Assembly: GCA_019090455.1 (NCBI GenBank)
Contig: JAHRWA010000070.1
Coordinates: 1 to 51,557, forward strand
Length of the DNA stretch: 51,557 nt
Origin: Pseudomonadales bacterium
GTDB lineage: Bacteria; Pseudomonadota; Gammaproteobacteria; Pseudomonadales; DC-out160
Direction: 5' to 3'
Position numbers and translations under genes: made by a program. The stretch's first letter is position 1. Every line of letters begins with the position of its first letter. Positions 8,604 through 17,640 of the stretch are shown here, piece after piece. The notes beneath the pieces were generated by a model. It ran no database searches, had not been told where the DNA came from, and saw only the letters and a list, made by a program, of their open reading frames with translations.

Positions 8604-9881
8604 CTACTGCAACCTTTCAGGCACTAGGCAGTCCGCTAGCTCAAACTCCATTGTTTTCCGAATATCCGTTATGGAGTTAATGTTCTCGTCGATTTCTCGA
8701 TTGCTCAGAATTGTGGCGAAGGAATCTTTATCTTCCGGGTGAAAACCGTGCATCCCAGGTATCACTTGCAGCCCCATAAAACTGGGATTAATTAGAATAC
8801 CGGGAGTCATCAAAAAGAAAAGTTCACCGAATTTTTTATCTGATTGTGGCACGCGCATTCTTTGTAGCTCTTCTTTTGAAACAATTTCGCCAGATTTAAT
8901 AGAACGAAGCTTTTGTGAAATTAATAATTTTGACTTACTGTTTTTAAACCAAAATCTAGCCATTGTAGAGTCATACATTGCAATGTAATCTTGTCCAAAC
9001 TTAAGCCCTAATTGTTCTATCTCTTGAATCAAATCAACACTACCTGTTACATCTGCCATACCATGATCGGAAATAACATAAAGAGATACATCATCGTAAT
9101 ATTCACACGCATGTTCGTACACCTTTTCGACTTGCCCTTCCAACCACTTGATTTTTTCTTCTACTTGAAGATGGTTGGTTCCATAGTTATGCATTACGCC
9201 ATCCAGTTTTGGCAGATATAAATAATTCATTTTTATTTCGCCCTGTTGAATTATTTTCATATTGGCCTTAATGATACTTTCCTCAGAGTCTCGCCAGTTT
9301 GAACAATAATAGTTGATATTGTTTTCAACACACCAATCAAAAATGGTGTCCGTATTGAGTATCCCCTTAGGTACAAAATAATCATACTTCTCGAGATAAT
9401 CAAAATACGGCAACTTCCCGAAGGGAACGCTGTACAGTTCGAAGTAGCCAGTATACCCATATATCTTTGCCAGTAATTTGCTCAATAAATGCCTTACTCG
9501 CCATCTATCAAATATAGCGCTAGGCAGTAGATCAAGATAGCGGAACCACTTAAATGGCGAGGTCTCGGGAGAATAATAGAAACTCGACCAATGTCCATGC
9601 TCATCTGGGTAACGCCCCGTCAGTATTGAAGGATCTGCGGCAGAAGAAAATCCAAATGTAGTTTCTAAGCGCCGAGAATGCCTTAGTTTATCCTTGAGAA
9701 AACCATATTTTTGATATATTTCCCAGCCAAATGCATCGATAAATACATACATTGCTAATTTCTTAGATTTTGATTTCGATGCCGAATACTGTTCATTTGA
9801 TAAAACTGAGATATTCTCGGCATCAAAATCATCAACTGCTTTTCGAAAGCCATTCACGGTTAAACTATCTGAACTCTGCAT
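8604..9881 (-). CDS. type I phosphodiesterase/alkaline-phosphatase-superfamily protein
   Basis: The protein of about 425 residues has the metal-site order of the alkaline phosphatase superfamily. These are YVFIDAFGW (Asp near 49), a Ser/Thr-rich nucleophile region GFSSAADPSILTG, KLDGVMHNYG (Asp and His), YVISDHGM (Asp-His) and PGMHGFHP (His). Members cleave or transfer phospho-diesters or sulfates; here a role in adding or removing a phospho-substituent on the polymer is an inference. There is no signal peptide, which is odd for a modification enzyme. I chose ATG at 9881 because AAGAGGA lies just upstream. A GTG at 9962 and an ATG at 9941 are in frame and would lengthen it by 27 and 20 residues. 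Confidence 0.78.
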   Translation of the reverse strand: MQSSDSLTVNGFRKAVDDFDAENISVLSNEQYSASKSKSKKLAMYVFIDAFGWEIYQKYGFLKDKLRHSRRLETTFGFSSAADPSILTGRYPDEHGHWSSFYYSPETSPFKWFRYLDLLPSAIFDRWRVRHLLSKLLAKIYGYTGYFELYSVPFGKLPYFDYLEKYDYFVPKGILNTDTIFDWCVENNINYYCSNWRDSEESIIKANMKIIQQGEIKMNYLYLPKLDGVMHNYGTNHLQVEEKIKWLEGQVEKVYEHACEYYDDVSLYVISDHGMADVTGSVDLIQEIEQLGLKFGQDYIAMYDSTMARFWFKNSKSKLLISQKLRSIKSGEIVSKEELQRMRVPQSDKKFGELFFLMTPGILINPSFMGLQVIPGMHGFHPEDKDSFATILSNREIDENINSITDIRKTMEFELADCLVPERLQ

Positions 9882-9963
9882 ATCATTCCTCTTACGAATA
9901 CTAATGAAATTAACTTTTACCCATTGAGATTTTCTGGGCATCACAATCCTAGTGCAGGACACC

Positions 9964-11187
9964 TCATACTTTTAATGGCCGATTATTCAATGTAATAAGT
10001 ATTGTTTTCGCGACGCGGTCCCAGCTATATCGCCGACAGCGATTGAAACCTTTAGCGATGAACTTTCTTTGCGTCCTCTTACTATTCAAAATATGTTGAA
10101 TTTTTTCACAAATATCCACTGCATTTTCCGGATCAAAGGTAACCCCTGCATTCCCTACCACTTCTTGTAACGCTGATCGATTGGAGCACAGGGTTGGGGT
10201 ACCACAAGCCATTGCCTCGACTAATGGAATTCCAAAGCCTTCGGCTAACGAAGGAAATACTACGGCAGTTGCGCCATGGTATAGAGCTGGCAACTCCGCC
10301 GCAGGGACATAGTCCAAAACCCTAAATCTCTCTCGCATCGGAGACGCCTCGATCGCTTCCAGCACATAATCAGCACCACTCCAACGACTTCCTGCAAAGA
10401 CAATTTGGTATTCTTTTGATAGTTCGTTGGAGAGTAGTTCAAACGCTTTTATCAATTCAATATGATTCTTTCCTGGGTGTTCAATTCTTGAAACATATAA
10501 AATGTAAGGCAATGTTAAATCGTACTCCTTCAACACCAATGATTGGTTGGCTGGCGTTTTTGAATGGAATCGATCACGATCGTAACCGTTGTAACAAACC
10601 GCTACCTCTTTTTCATTGAGCTTCCAGTGTTGAATAATCGCTTCTTTTGTACATTCGCTAATAGCGATAACGTCATCAACAAAATATAACAAACGAGGTA
10701 AAACATGCATCACATAGAACATTCTAAAAACATCGTATTTCCCTGTGACAGTGAACTGAGATAAATCGTGTACGATTCCGAGAACCGGGACACCTGTCCA
10801 GAATGGCATTCTTCTATTTAACGCAGGCATAATTAAAGAATGGCATCCAGTCCACCGTATATAGAAAGGCAGGCAAAGAAGATGCCAGAGGATGTTAAAA
10901 AAAGCCGATGAAAACACATTAGGAACCACTACGATTTTAAGGTTCTTAGATCGTACTGGAAAGATCTCTGCGTCTTTCATTAATAATGCAATTGTTACTT
11001 CTCGATCTTTGATTAACGACCGGGTTAAACTATGGGTGTATTCCGCAATGCCCGATTTGCCGTTGTCATAGACCAAACCGCTAATAAATATTCTGGCTTT
11101 AGAATCGTCGAGGTTACTTGCAGGGTCATTAGTCAACCCCGGTTGCTTACCCATCTTCGATTTAGATCCCAATACAGAGTCATTCAT
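9964..11187 (-). CDS. glycosyltransferase family 4 (GT-B fold)
   Basis: The C-terminal half shows the GT4 nucleotide-sugar site: ILYVSRIEHPGKNH, then FPSLAEGFGIPLVEAMACG with the E-x7-E pair. The N-terminal half has SGIAEYTHSL (acceptor-side glycine loop) and VLGIVHDLSQF. The protein is soluble and about 407 residues long, as usual for the family. The start is taken as ATG at 11187, preceded by GGAG; an in-frame ATG at 11217 would add ten residues. It lies 38 bases after the next GT4 gene upstream. It likely adds one sugar to the lipid-linked EPS repeat; donor and linkage cannot be read from sequence. Confidence 0.9.
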   Translation of the reverse strand: MNDSVLGSKSKMGKQPGLTNDPASNLDDSKARIFISGLVYDNGKSGIAEYTHSLTRSLIKDREVTIALLMKDAEIFPVRSKNLKIVVVPNVFSSAFFNILWHLLCLPFYIRWTGCHSLIMPALNRRMPFWTGVPVLGIVHDLSQFTVTGKYDVFRMFYVMHVLPRLLYFVDDVIAISECTKEAIIQHWKLNEKEVAVCYNGYDRDRFHSKTPANQSLVLKEYDLTLPYILYVSRIEHPGKNHIELIKAFELLSNELSKEYQIVFAGSRWSGADYVLEAIEASPMRERFRVLDYVPAAELPALYHGATAVVFPSLAEGFGIPLVEAMACGTPTLCSNRSALQEVVGNAGVTFDPENAVDICEKIQHILNSKRTQRKFIAKGFNRCRRYSWDRVAKTILITLNNRPLKV

Positions 11188-11225
11188 TTTTTTTCTCCAA
11201 GAAATACACCGGTACACTGACCGTA

Positions 11226-12587
11226 TTAAGGATTCAACGCTTTTGATGCTTTACTTCTATGCCAGCGTTCAACATCTTCGTAAAATTGAACTAAGCGTTT
11301 AGTATAGTTTTCCCAACTGTACTGCGTCTTCGCTTCCTTTTGGCCTCGCGCCCCTATCCTTTTTTCTAGCAACGGATTTTTCTCGAGATTCACTATGACA
11401 TCGAAGAGACTGCTGGGTTTAAACGGATTGAAGTGAAGACCATTTTTTTGATCATCGATCAGCTTCGCCAATCCACCTAAGCGCGAGGCAATCACAGGTA
11501 AACCCGCAGCCCAAGCTTCTAGCACAACGATTCCAAAAGGCTCATGTACTGAGGGCAATACGAAAATATCTGCGGACTGATATACATCTTTCAGGGCGAT
11601 GGATTCAGGCTGGAGACCTGAAATTAAGGTAACACTTTCCTTGAGATCTCTCTGAGCTATGGTCGCTACAATTTGATCGAGGTAATTTACGTTGGTGCAA
11701 GGCCCGACTAACACCAAATGGTAGTCTTTAACCACTCCGTTGTTCTCTGTCTTCTCTTCTTTCTTCGTACCTTTTCTCGCGTTTAGATTTGCCATTAACT
11801 CGACTAATGCGAGTTGGTTTTTTTGAGGATCTATACGACTAACACACAGAATAATTGTCTTTGTATCCGCTATCTTATGTTGCTTCCGGAACCGTCCGCC
11901 ATCGACTTCCCTATCTCCATTTTCAACACCGTCATTATGAGCACCTGTGACAGAATCGCCGCTGTAGGCATCGGAGTTGACTCCATTGGGTAAGTAGATG
12001 GTCGGTTTAAATGGGAATCTTTTTTTGACCACTTCGTATTCATCGTATCCTACACAGATAATTCCCCCGGCATCTTCTAATACGCGGTCGGGTCGACTCA
12101 ATACATCCAAAAAACGACCGTAATTTAGTGTGTTTTTGGTTGATTTAGCCATATCCGCTATTTCGCTTCTAGGTACGGTATATTGGCCTCCATGCAAAGA
12201 CAGAATGTAAGGCACATTTCTGGCTCTTGCGGCAATTCGTACCATTGCCGCAATACGTTGCATTGAATGACAGTGATATATTGCGCAGTGAGACTTGAGT
12301 AATGCAATAAACAGAGAAAGCGAATATGGGTCACCTCCTTTTTTGTCCATTGCTATTCTTTTTTCTGAGTTAAGACCGAGTCGAGGATAGATATAAGGAA
12401 AGCGTTCGATCTTACATCCTGATTTTTGTTCGACACCTGGACTATCAAGAGCTGAGGTAGAAATTATTGATGTCGGCGTACTGAGTGCTAATAGTTTCAG
12501 TGCAGAATTCCATACCACGGTTTCAGTACCACCCCACTCACTAAAAACAAAGCGTCGTACGACATGCAAAATACTGGAATCAACCAT
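11226..12587 (-). CDS. glycosyltransferase family 4 (GT-B fold)
   Basis: The 453-residue protein has EWGGTETVVWN near the N-terminus, YHCHSMQRIAA and LSLHGGQY in the acceptor domain, ILCVSRIDPQKNQ at the domain junction, and PSVHEPFGIVVLEAWAAGLPV with the E-x7-E motif near the C-terminus. An acidic, Gly/Asp/Asn-rich insertion (about residues 215-235) and a Lys/Glu-rich one (about 270-285) make it longer than average. It is the first gene of the downstream half of the minus-strand EPS locus and has its own sigma-54-like promoter at 12655-12671. Sugar specificity is unknown. Confidence 0.9.
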   Translation of the reverse strand: MVDSSILHVVRRFVFSEWGGTETVVWNSALKLLALSTPTSIISTSALDSPGVEQKSGCKIERFPYIYPRLGLNSEKRIAMDKKGGDPYSLSLFIALLKSHCAIYHCHSMQRIAAMVRIAARARNVPYILSLHGGQYTVPRSEIADMAKSTKNTLNYGRFLDVLSRPDRVLEDAGGIICVGYDEYEVVKKRFPFKPTIYLPNGVNSDAYSGDSVTGAHNDGVENGDREVDGGRFRKQHKIADTKTIILCVSRIDPQKNQLALVELMANLNARKGTKKEEKTENNGVVKDYHLVLVGPCTNVNYLDQIVATIAQRDLKESVTLISGLQPESIALKDVYQSADIFVLPSVHEPFGIVVLEAWAAGLPVIASRLGGLAKLIDDQKNGLHFNPFKPSSLFDVIVNLEKNPLLEKRIGARGQKEAKTQYSWENYTKRLVQFYEDVERWHRSKASKALNP

Positions 12588-12654
12588 TGATTCTTAGCCT
12601 CCCACTGTATAAATCGTTGTCTAACACGTTTAAGTGCTTCTCTATGGGGAGTAA

Positions 12655-12671
12655 TGCAATTGCGTTGCCAA
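12655..12671 (-). promoter_or_regulatory. sigma-54 (RpoN) promoter, strong match
   Basis: The minus strand reads TTGGCAACGCAATTGCA, with the invariant GG and GC separated by exactly 10 bases and TTGCA at the -12 element. The predicted transcription start is near 12643, about 55 bases before the GT4 gene at 12587. The 286-base gap after the nitroreductase gene leaves room for an activator site further upstream. Confidence 0.75.
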
Positions 12672-12840
12672 GCTTTCATAATCGCACGAAAGAATTGGTC
12701 ACCGTTACAAATGCCTCAATACATTAGTCTTTTTTTGGGTGATGCAAAAACAGAAGCGCGTAAATGAAAGCCTAGCCACATTGGACTAAGTGGACATGGG
12801 AGAAGTATGGATTATTTCCGATTATGCAAATGATATTGCG

Positions 12841-12884
12841 AAGACCTGCGAATTGAATTGTCAGGCGAAGGACTCACAGGTCTT
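12841..12884. repeat. 8-base inverted repeat at the end of the nitroreductase gene
   Basis: AAGACCTG (12841-12848) and CAGGTCTT (12877-12884) are perfect inverted arms around a 28-base spacer, with the stop codon of the minus-strand gene inside. There is no T-run after it. It may be a weak terminator or a protein site; it may also be chance. Confidence 0.25.
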
Positions 12885-13908
12885 GAATGCCTGTTATCAT
12901 AAAATGAGAAAGCTCTTTTCGTGTAGACATTGCAACTTTAAAGTTCTCTTTTAAATGTCCAACCGCAATCATCATAATTACGGCTTCACTATCGTCAATT
13001 TTGGTCGTCATCCTAAGTTGTTGATCTTGTTTCTTATCCGCAGACCAGTTCAAACAGCAAGTCCCAAGGCCTAATGAATGCAGCGCATAAACAAGAGACA
13101 TGGAAAATAATCCACCATCAATCCAGCACTGGTTGCGCTCAGCGGCACAAAAGAAACACTCTCGATTGACCGTAACCATCAACAATGCACTCACGTTCTC
13201 TCCAAATCCCGCATTCCCTTTCTGGCATTGAATCACTTCTTTAAGCTCTTCGGGTTTTACGTAAACATGCACTTTTGCCGCTTGTCGGTTACACACAGAG
13301 GGGCTGTACATAGCCATTTCTACGGCTCGCCTCAATTGATCCAAAGAAACAATCTGATCACTAAAATCACGGACACTTCTGCGGGATTTGAAAAAAGGAC
13401 GCAGATCCTGACAGGCATCTTCAATCCACTGCTTCCTATCGATAAAGTGGACCCCTGCGGATACCGCCATTTCACTGTCTCCACTCAGTTCATTGATTCT
13501 CTGAAATAGATCGGGAAATTTCACATCAACTGAGCGGTTAAACCTTTCGTAAGCTAATAATACAGAAATGGCATTTTGTACTGACATATCATCACCGAAT
13601 TTATCTCTATACTCTATCAACAGGTTCAACAATCTCTCTGCGACAAGTCGACCAAAACCTGGCCTGGGAGATTTCAGTGTTAACCCTTTTTCCAACTTAT
13701 GACAGTCTGCATCAATCCAGGATTGAATATGCTGCTGCGAGGACAAAAACTGTAGTGATGATGAATAGCGGGTAAATACACGTAAATCATAAAAATAGTT
13801 TTCAATCAGTTCAATAATACGTAGTGGAACAGCAATCAATGATCGAAGGCGTCGACGCCATTGAATTGATAAATGAGCGCGCACAAAGGGTTGAATAAGC
13901 AGACTCAT
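12874..13908 (-). CDS. nitroreductase-family protein of the EPS locus
   Basis: The 344-residue protein has an N-terminal extension of about 170 residues including the HKLEKGLTLKSPRPGFG block. This is followed by a nitroreductase-like FMN domain (about 175-344): FFKSRRSVRDFSD, then VEMAMYSPSVCNRQ, and near the end ALHSLGLGTCCLNWS. The family reduces substrates with NAD(P)H and FMN. Extended versions occur in polysaccharide loci, often beside pyruvyl transferases, where the substrate is unknown. It starts one base after the pyruvyl-transferase gene ends, so the two are almost certainly co-translated. Fold is confident, reaction is not. Confidence 0.82.
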   Translation of the reverse strand: MSLLIQPFVRAHLSIQWRRRLRSLIAVPLRIIELIENYFYDLRVFTRYSSSLQFLSSQQHIQSWIDADCHKLEKGLTLKSPRPGFGRLVAERLLNLLIEYRDKFGDDMSVQNAISVLLAYERFNRSVDVKFPDLFQRINELSGDSEMAVSAGVHFIDRKQWIEDACQDLRPFFKSRRSVRDFSDQIVSLDQLRRAVEMAMYSPSVCNRQAAKVHVYVKPEELKEVIQCQKGNAGFGENVSALLMVTVNRECFFCAAERNQCWIDGGLFSMSLVYALHSLGLGTCCLNWSADKKQDQQLRMTTKIDDSEAVIMMIAVGHLKENFKVAMSTRKELSHFMITGIQDL

Positions 13909-13909
13909 A

Positions 13910-15184
13910 TTATTGTCCTCTTATACCTGAACCCACGTACATTCCATTTTCCCTTTCCGTCTCGCAGGCATTGAACACTTCAGAAAGTGCGTTTACCCCT
14001 ATATTCAATCTCTGCAACATTTTTTTCCTCGTGGAGACTGACCTCAGTTGAAACGACTCAGTGGATTTCATAGCATGTACTAGTGCTTTCTCCATGTGTT
14101 CGAACGAAATATCGTCCGTGGTACCCGCTGTATCTTGGCCGAATTCGGAGAGAAAATTGCCGATCTTTGAACCTCTGCCTATTCCCACACAAGGCGTGGC
14201 ACTGATGGAGGCGAATATCAGAAGATGTAGCCGACTACTAATGATGACGTCCATCTTCGAGGCTAGACCCGCCACTGCTTCTGGCCGGTCATTGCCCGTA
14301 GCAATAATCGTAGCTTCCTTGTTAACTAGACGATCGCGTAACGTATTCATCAGCTGGTAATCAGTGATAGGATTCATTGGAATAAACACGATTCCGAGAT
14401 TTCTTTCGCTTATGACTCGATCTAGCCATTGAACCATTTCTTCCAGTTGTTTGGGAGCTTGTTGCGAAGATAAACAGATGCCCACACGTTGAGGGTGACG
14501 TTCTAGAAACGTCATTAATGATACACCCCAGCTTTCGACGGTTGGATCTTCTAAGCCTAACCTTATGACTGGATCTGCGGCCACTAGCGGTTTGGATAAC
14601 AATGCGGAACGCATCACTTGCTCCCTGCTACTCGAATCTCGATTGACCACTAAATCACAACTATCCAGTACGCGCTTGATATTGTCTCGCAAACGCTGTT
14701 CCTTTTGAAGTTCATAGATTTTTATAAAATCAATTTTAGAGAAAATTAGGATATTCATTAACGTGAAAAATCTGTGTTTTATTCCGCGCCCTAGCGTAAA
14801 ATGTGCTGGATTTAAAGTGTCATTCATTCCAGTACAAAAAATCACAGTCTTCACATTCAATCGTTGTGCTTCCATTAGACTATTGAGACCAACCTCAGGA
14901 TAATCTGATAAACCCGTAGCGCCCGACCAGATATATACATCCGTGTTTTTTAGTGCCTCTATAAACTCCTTTTGGTGACTAGCATCGGGATAAAACCCAT
15001 GAAGTGGACAAACAGACACTCCCAACGTTTTAGGCGTACCTGTTATATCGTTTGTGCACACCGTGATATCAGCATCGGGACGTATGTCCCGTACAATTCG
15101 AACCACTTGAGATAGTATTGCTTCGTCTCCAATGTTATTACACCCGAATGGAACACCACCGAGTAATACGTTTAATCTAGACAT
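13910..15184 (-). CDS. polysaccharide pyruvyl transferase family protein
   Basis: The 424-residue protein begins LLGGVPFGCNNIGDEAILS, the GN-x-GDEA glycine motif of the CsaB/polysaccharide pyruvyl transferase family. Further on it has VIFCTGMNDT and CDLVVNRDSSSRE. Near the C-terminus comes MDVIISSRLHLLIFASISATP, the conserved S-R-L-H segment. Family members transfer pyruvate from phosphoenolpyruvate to a sugar as a ketal, giving an acidic polymer. The gene is tightly linked to the nitroreductase gene (1-base gap) and lies 21 bases after the flippase gene, which suggests modification of the repeat unit in the cytoplasm. Substrate sugar unknown. Confidence 0.87.
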   Translation of the reverse strand: MSRLNVLLGGVPFGCNNIGDEAILSQVVRIVRDIRPDADITVCTNDITGTPKTLGVSVCPLHGFYPDASHQKEFIEALKNTDVYIWSGATGLSDYPEVGLNSLMEAQRLNVKTVIFCTGMNDTLNPAHFTLGRGIKHRFFTLMNILIFSKIDFIKIYELQKEQRLRDNIKRVLDSCDLVVNRDSSSREQVMRSALLSKPLVAADPVIRLGLEDPTVESWGVSLMTFLERHPQRVGICLSSQQAPKQLEEMVQWLDRVISERNLGIVFIPMNPITDYQLMNTLRDRLVNKEATIIATGNDRPEAVAGLASKMDVIISSRLHLLIFASISATPCVGIGRGSKIGNFLSEFGQDTAGTTDDISFEHMEKALVHAMKSTESFQLRSVSTRKKMLQRLNIGVNALSEVFNACETERENGMYVGSGIRGQ

Positions 15185-15205
15185 CGTAACTCTCCTACTA
15201 ATGAA

Positions 15206-16795
15206 TCATAATTGAAAACCAAAGGGCTGATTACGAAAATGAGAAAATCGAGATAACAATTTTTTTGGTTTCCCTGTACTGAGTTTCGTGAAATCCTGTA
15301 TATCTCCGTTGCTCAGTATTTTCGTAAATAATAGACAAATCAAAAGAAGCACTCCATAAAAAAGCACTGATAGAACTAAGCTGTATTGGTGAGTAATTGA
15401 TATCAGATGTAGTACTCCATATCCCACAATCAAGCTCATTCCGAATATTTTAAGGAAAAAAACATAGGGTATATAAAGACCTCCAATTAACCTACACACT
15501 AGCCATAGGCGAAAAGGTATTGTGAGAAAAAAGGTGATCACAACTGCTCCAAAAGCACCCCACACACCTAAACCCAGGACGACAATAAGCCAATAATCCA
15601 ACGCAATATTGATGACCAGTTGCAGCACTAGTGTTGGAAGCATATTAAAAACCTTTTCCTTCGCTTGAATTGCCATAGAAAGAGGAATGGAAACCAAAGG
15701 TAATAAATGAAACAAACAAAAATACGATGCTAACCGCCCTGCATTAGCCATCTGCTCCCCGTAAAAGAAAGTGAAGAACACTGGTGAGAAATAAAACCCA
15801 AAGACTGCCAGTGGTACTGTGGAAAGTATGAGTAACTTGTACTGAGCGCGAATCAATTCTGGCAAGCAATTCTGGTCACGCACGTAAGCTTCAGACAATC
15901 CGGTAGTACAGAGGTTTTGAATAGCAGCAGGAATGAAAACAATCACCATTAAAGGAATACTATAAGCTAAATCGTAAAGGCCAACGGTTTTTGCATCATG
16001 ATGAACTCCGAGGAAAAATAATTCTGTGTATTTGAGCATCATCAAACGAATACAGGTCGATGCGGCGACTGAACCTGAGTGCTTAAATACTCTTTTTCGT
16101 CCTATCCCAGTGGCAGGAGAGCGCCAATCTAATGAACGGATGTAGCGAAACAAAGCCGCTCCTGCAATGATATAAATTAGCGCGGAAGAAGCAATCGATG
16201 CAAGAAGAGCAGCGGACACAGTTGGACTTTGAATTAATAGATAATACAATAATACAAGCCAACAGATCCCCTGTATTAGCGAATAGAGCGATAGCCACTT
16301 TATTTGATAAAATGCTGTTAACAATGCATTAACATTTGCTTTAACCACTTCTAAAAGGACTAATCCACACGTGAAATACAACACCATCTCTAGCTGGCTT
16401 GAAAAAAGTATCTCGAGCCGTGGAGCCATCATTAACAAACCAATGGAAGCCAACAGTACTGCGAGAAGCTGTAGTATTGTTGCTTTTGTTATGAGTCTAA
16501 GGATCCCCGCCTTGTTTTGACTGACTCGCATTTCAGGAACAAAACGTATAAAGGATGCCGTCATTCCCAAAGTGCAAAGCAAAATGAGTACTTCGGATAG
16601 ACTCTTACAAATGACATATACCCCATACTGCTCCGCCCCAAGTTGTCTTACAGTGATAACTGACACCAAAAAATAGACTATAAAAAGCAATGCCTTACTT
16701 GAAATAATCCAGGGAAGCCCACTAATCATGCCTTCAGAGAAAGCGCCACTAAATGGGGGCTCTTTCTTTTCTACCAATAAAGTTTCATCATTCAT
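15206..16795 (-). CDS. Wzx-type oligosaccharide flippase
   Basis: The 529-residue protein has roughly 12-14 hydrophobic helices, with FIVYFLVSVITVRQLGAEQYGVY near the start. That pattern (a conserved R-x-L-G-x-x-x-Y-G after helix 1) is the hallmark of the polysaccharide-synthesis MATE/MVF superfamily. Its job would be moving undecaprenyl-linked repeat units across the inner membrane for the Wzy-like polymerase at 4138-5532. The gene follows a 90-base gap with a sigma-54-like promoter and is 21 bases before the pyruvyl transferase gene. No other flippase is in the window. Confidence 0.88.
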   Translation of the reverse strand: MNDETLLVEKKEPPFSGAFSEGMISGLPWIISSKALLFIVYFLVSVITVRQLGAEQYGVYVICKSLSEVLILLCTLGMTASFIRFVPEMRVSQNKAGILRLITKATILQLLAVLLASIGLLMMAPRLEILFSSQLEMVLYFTCGLVLLEVVKANVNALLTAFYQIKWLSLYSLIQGICWLVLLYYLLIQSPTVSAALLASIASSALIYIIAGAALFRYIRSLDWRSPATGIGRKRVFKHSGSVAASTCIRLMMLKYTELFFLGVHHDAKTVGLYDLAYSIPLMVIVFIPAAIQNLCTTGLSEAYVRDQNCLPELIRAQYKLLILSTVPLAVFGFYFSPVFFTFFYGEQMANAGRLASYFCLFHLLPLVSIPLSMAIQAKEKVFNMLPTLVLQLVINIALDYWLIVVLGLGVWGAFGAVVITFFLTIPFRLWLVCRLIGGLYIPYVFFLKIFGMSLIVGYGVLHLISITHQYSLVLSVLFYGVLLLICLLFTKILSNGDIQDFTKLSTGKPKKLLSRFSHFRNQPFGFQL

Positions 16796-16865
16796 CAGTT
16801 AACACTTCATCTCTACAAGTTAAAAACGGTCTACTGCGATAACAATCAAAACGTATGAGATGGAA

Positions 16866-16882
16866 TGCAATTTCAAGACCAA
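16866..16882 (-). promoter_or_regulatory. sigma-54 (RpoN) promoter
   Basis: The minus strand reads TTGGTCTTGAAATTGCA: TTGG, ten bases between GG and GC, and TTGCA. Predicted start near 16855, about 60 bases before the flippase gene. A small inverted repeat (TTGAAA, 5-base spacer, TTTCAA) lies about 40 bases upstream, around 16914-16930. Confidence 0.65.
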
Positions 16883-16885
16883 ATT

Positions 16886-17638
16886 TTAATTATTTTTAAC
16901 ATCCTTATTTTTTGGTTGAAACTGAATTTCAAAATTGACCTTTCTATTGCCCTTAAATTCGATATATCTTAATTCACTATTTCTTATATTGGTTTCGCCC
17001 AATGCGTAAATTCGAATCTGTTCCGCAGATACACCGAGACGTACCAACTCCTTCGCTACAGCCTTCGCACGGTTTAGAGAGAGTGCAACATTGTAGTTAT
17101 TCGTATGCCGTTCATCAGCAAAGCCGTAAATGCTGACTTGCTTCAAGCTGCTATCAACGAGCCGCTGGGAGAAAGGCTCCAATTGTTGAAGATGCTTTGG
17201 AGTCAGTTGATAAAGGTCGATTCCAAAGTAAAGTACCGGCGGCGAAACCAATTGGAAATTAGCGTGATCGCCAGCTAGATCTTCCTCTACCGGTAACGTT
17301 GCATTCTCCGTTGGTGGGTAATCCATATAAAAAAGAACTTCGGCTGGCAGCATCCCTTCTCTCACAGTTACATCTTGCCTGTATTGCGACGTCACCATTG
17401 GAATAGCTGTTAAATGTGTCGTCTGTAATTTGAACTCTTCCAATTTCAATCTCACTGGGGTTGTCCCATGGAAGACACCATTAATATAAATGTACGCGGG
17501 ACAAGGTACCGAGCTGATACTCACTTTGGATTGATGTTGATGGACATGCTGAATGCAAGCCGGCAATTGGGAAAGACAGAAGATGATGCACGTTCTGATA
17601 GTCACCGTTAGTATTGTCGTTCTCCTGGAGGACATCAT
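16886..17638 (-). CDS. PEGA/OmpA-domain lipoprotein
   Basis: The 250-residue protein has a signal peptide ending in LPAC (Cys near residue 28). Residues about 37-70 are a PEGA-type beta-sandwich (VSISSVPCPAYIYINGVFHG). After a linker comes an OmpA-C-like domain (about 145-240: YFGIDLYQLTPKHLQQL, then IYGFADERHTNNYNVALSL, then NRAKAVAKELVRLGV). OmpA-like domains bind peptidoglycan, so it probably anchors part of the export apparatus to the cell wall from the outer membrane. Two bases separate it from the ATPase gene upstream, so the pair is co-transcribed. PEGA plus OmpA in an EPS locus is a less common pairing. Confidence 0.82.
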   Translation of the reverse strand: MMSSRRTTILTVTIRTCIIFCLSQLPACIQHVHQHQSKVSISSVPCPAYIYINGVFHGTTPVRLKLEEFKLQTTHLTAIPMVTSQYRQDVTVREGMLPAEVLFYMDYPPTENATLPVEEDLAGDHANFQLVSPPVLYFGIDLYQLTPKHLQQLEPFSQRLVDSSLKQVSIYGFADERHTNNYNVALSLNRAKAVAKELVRLGVSAEQIRIYALGETNIRNSELRYIEFKGNRKVNFEIQFQPKNKDVKNN

Positions 17639-17640
17639 TG

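Noticed and set aside
9882..9962. 27-codon N-terminal extension of the phosphodiesterase gene from GTG
   Set aside because: The GTG has no spaced ribosome site, while ATG at 9881 follows AAGAGGA. The ATG at 9941 remains possible.
12497..12679. 60-residue open frame upstream of the GT4 gene
   Set aside because: It overlaps the start of the GT4 gene in another frame, has no family features and covers the strong sigma-54 promoter at 12655-12671.
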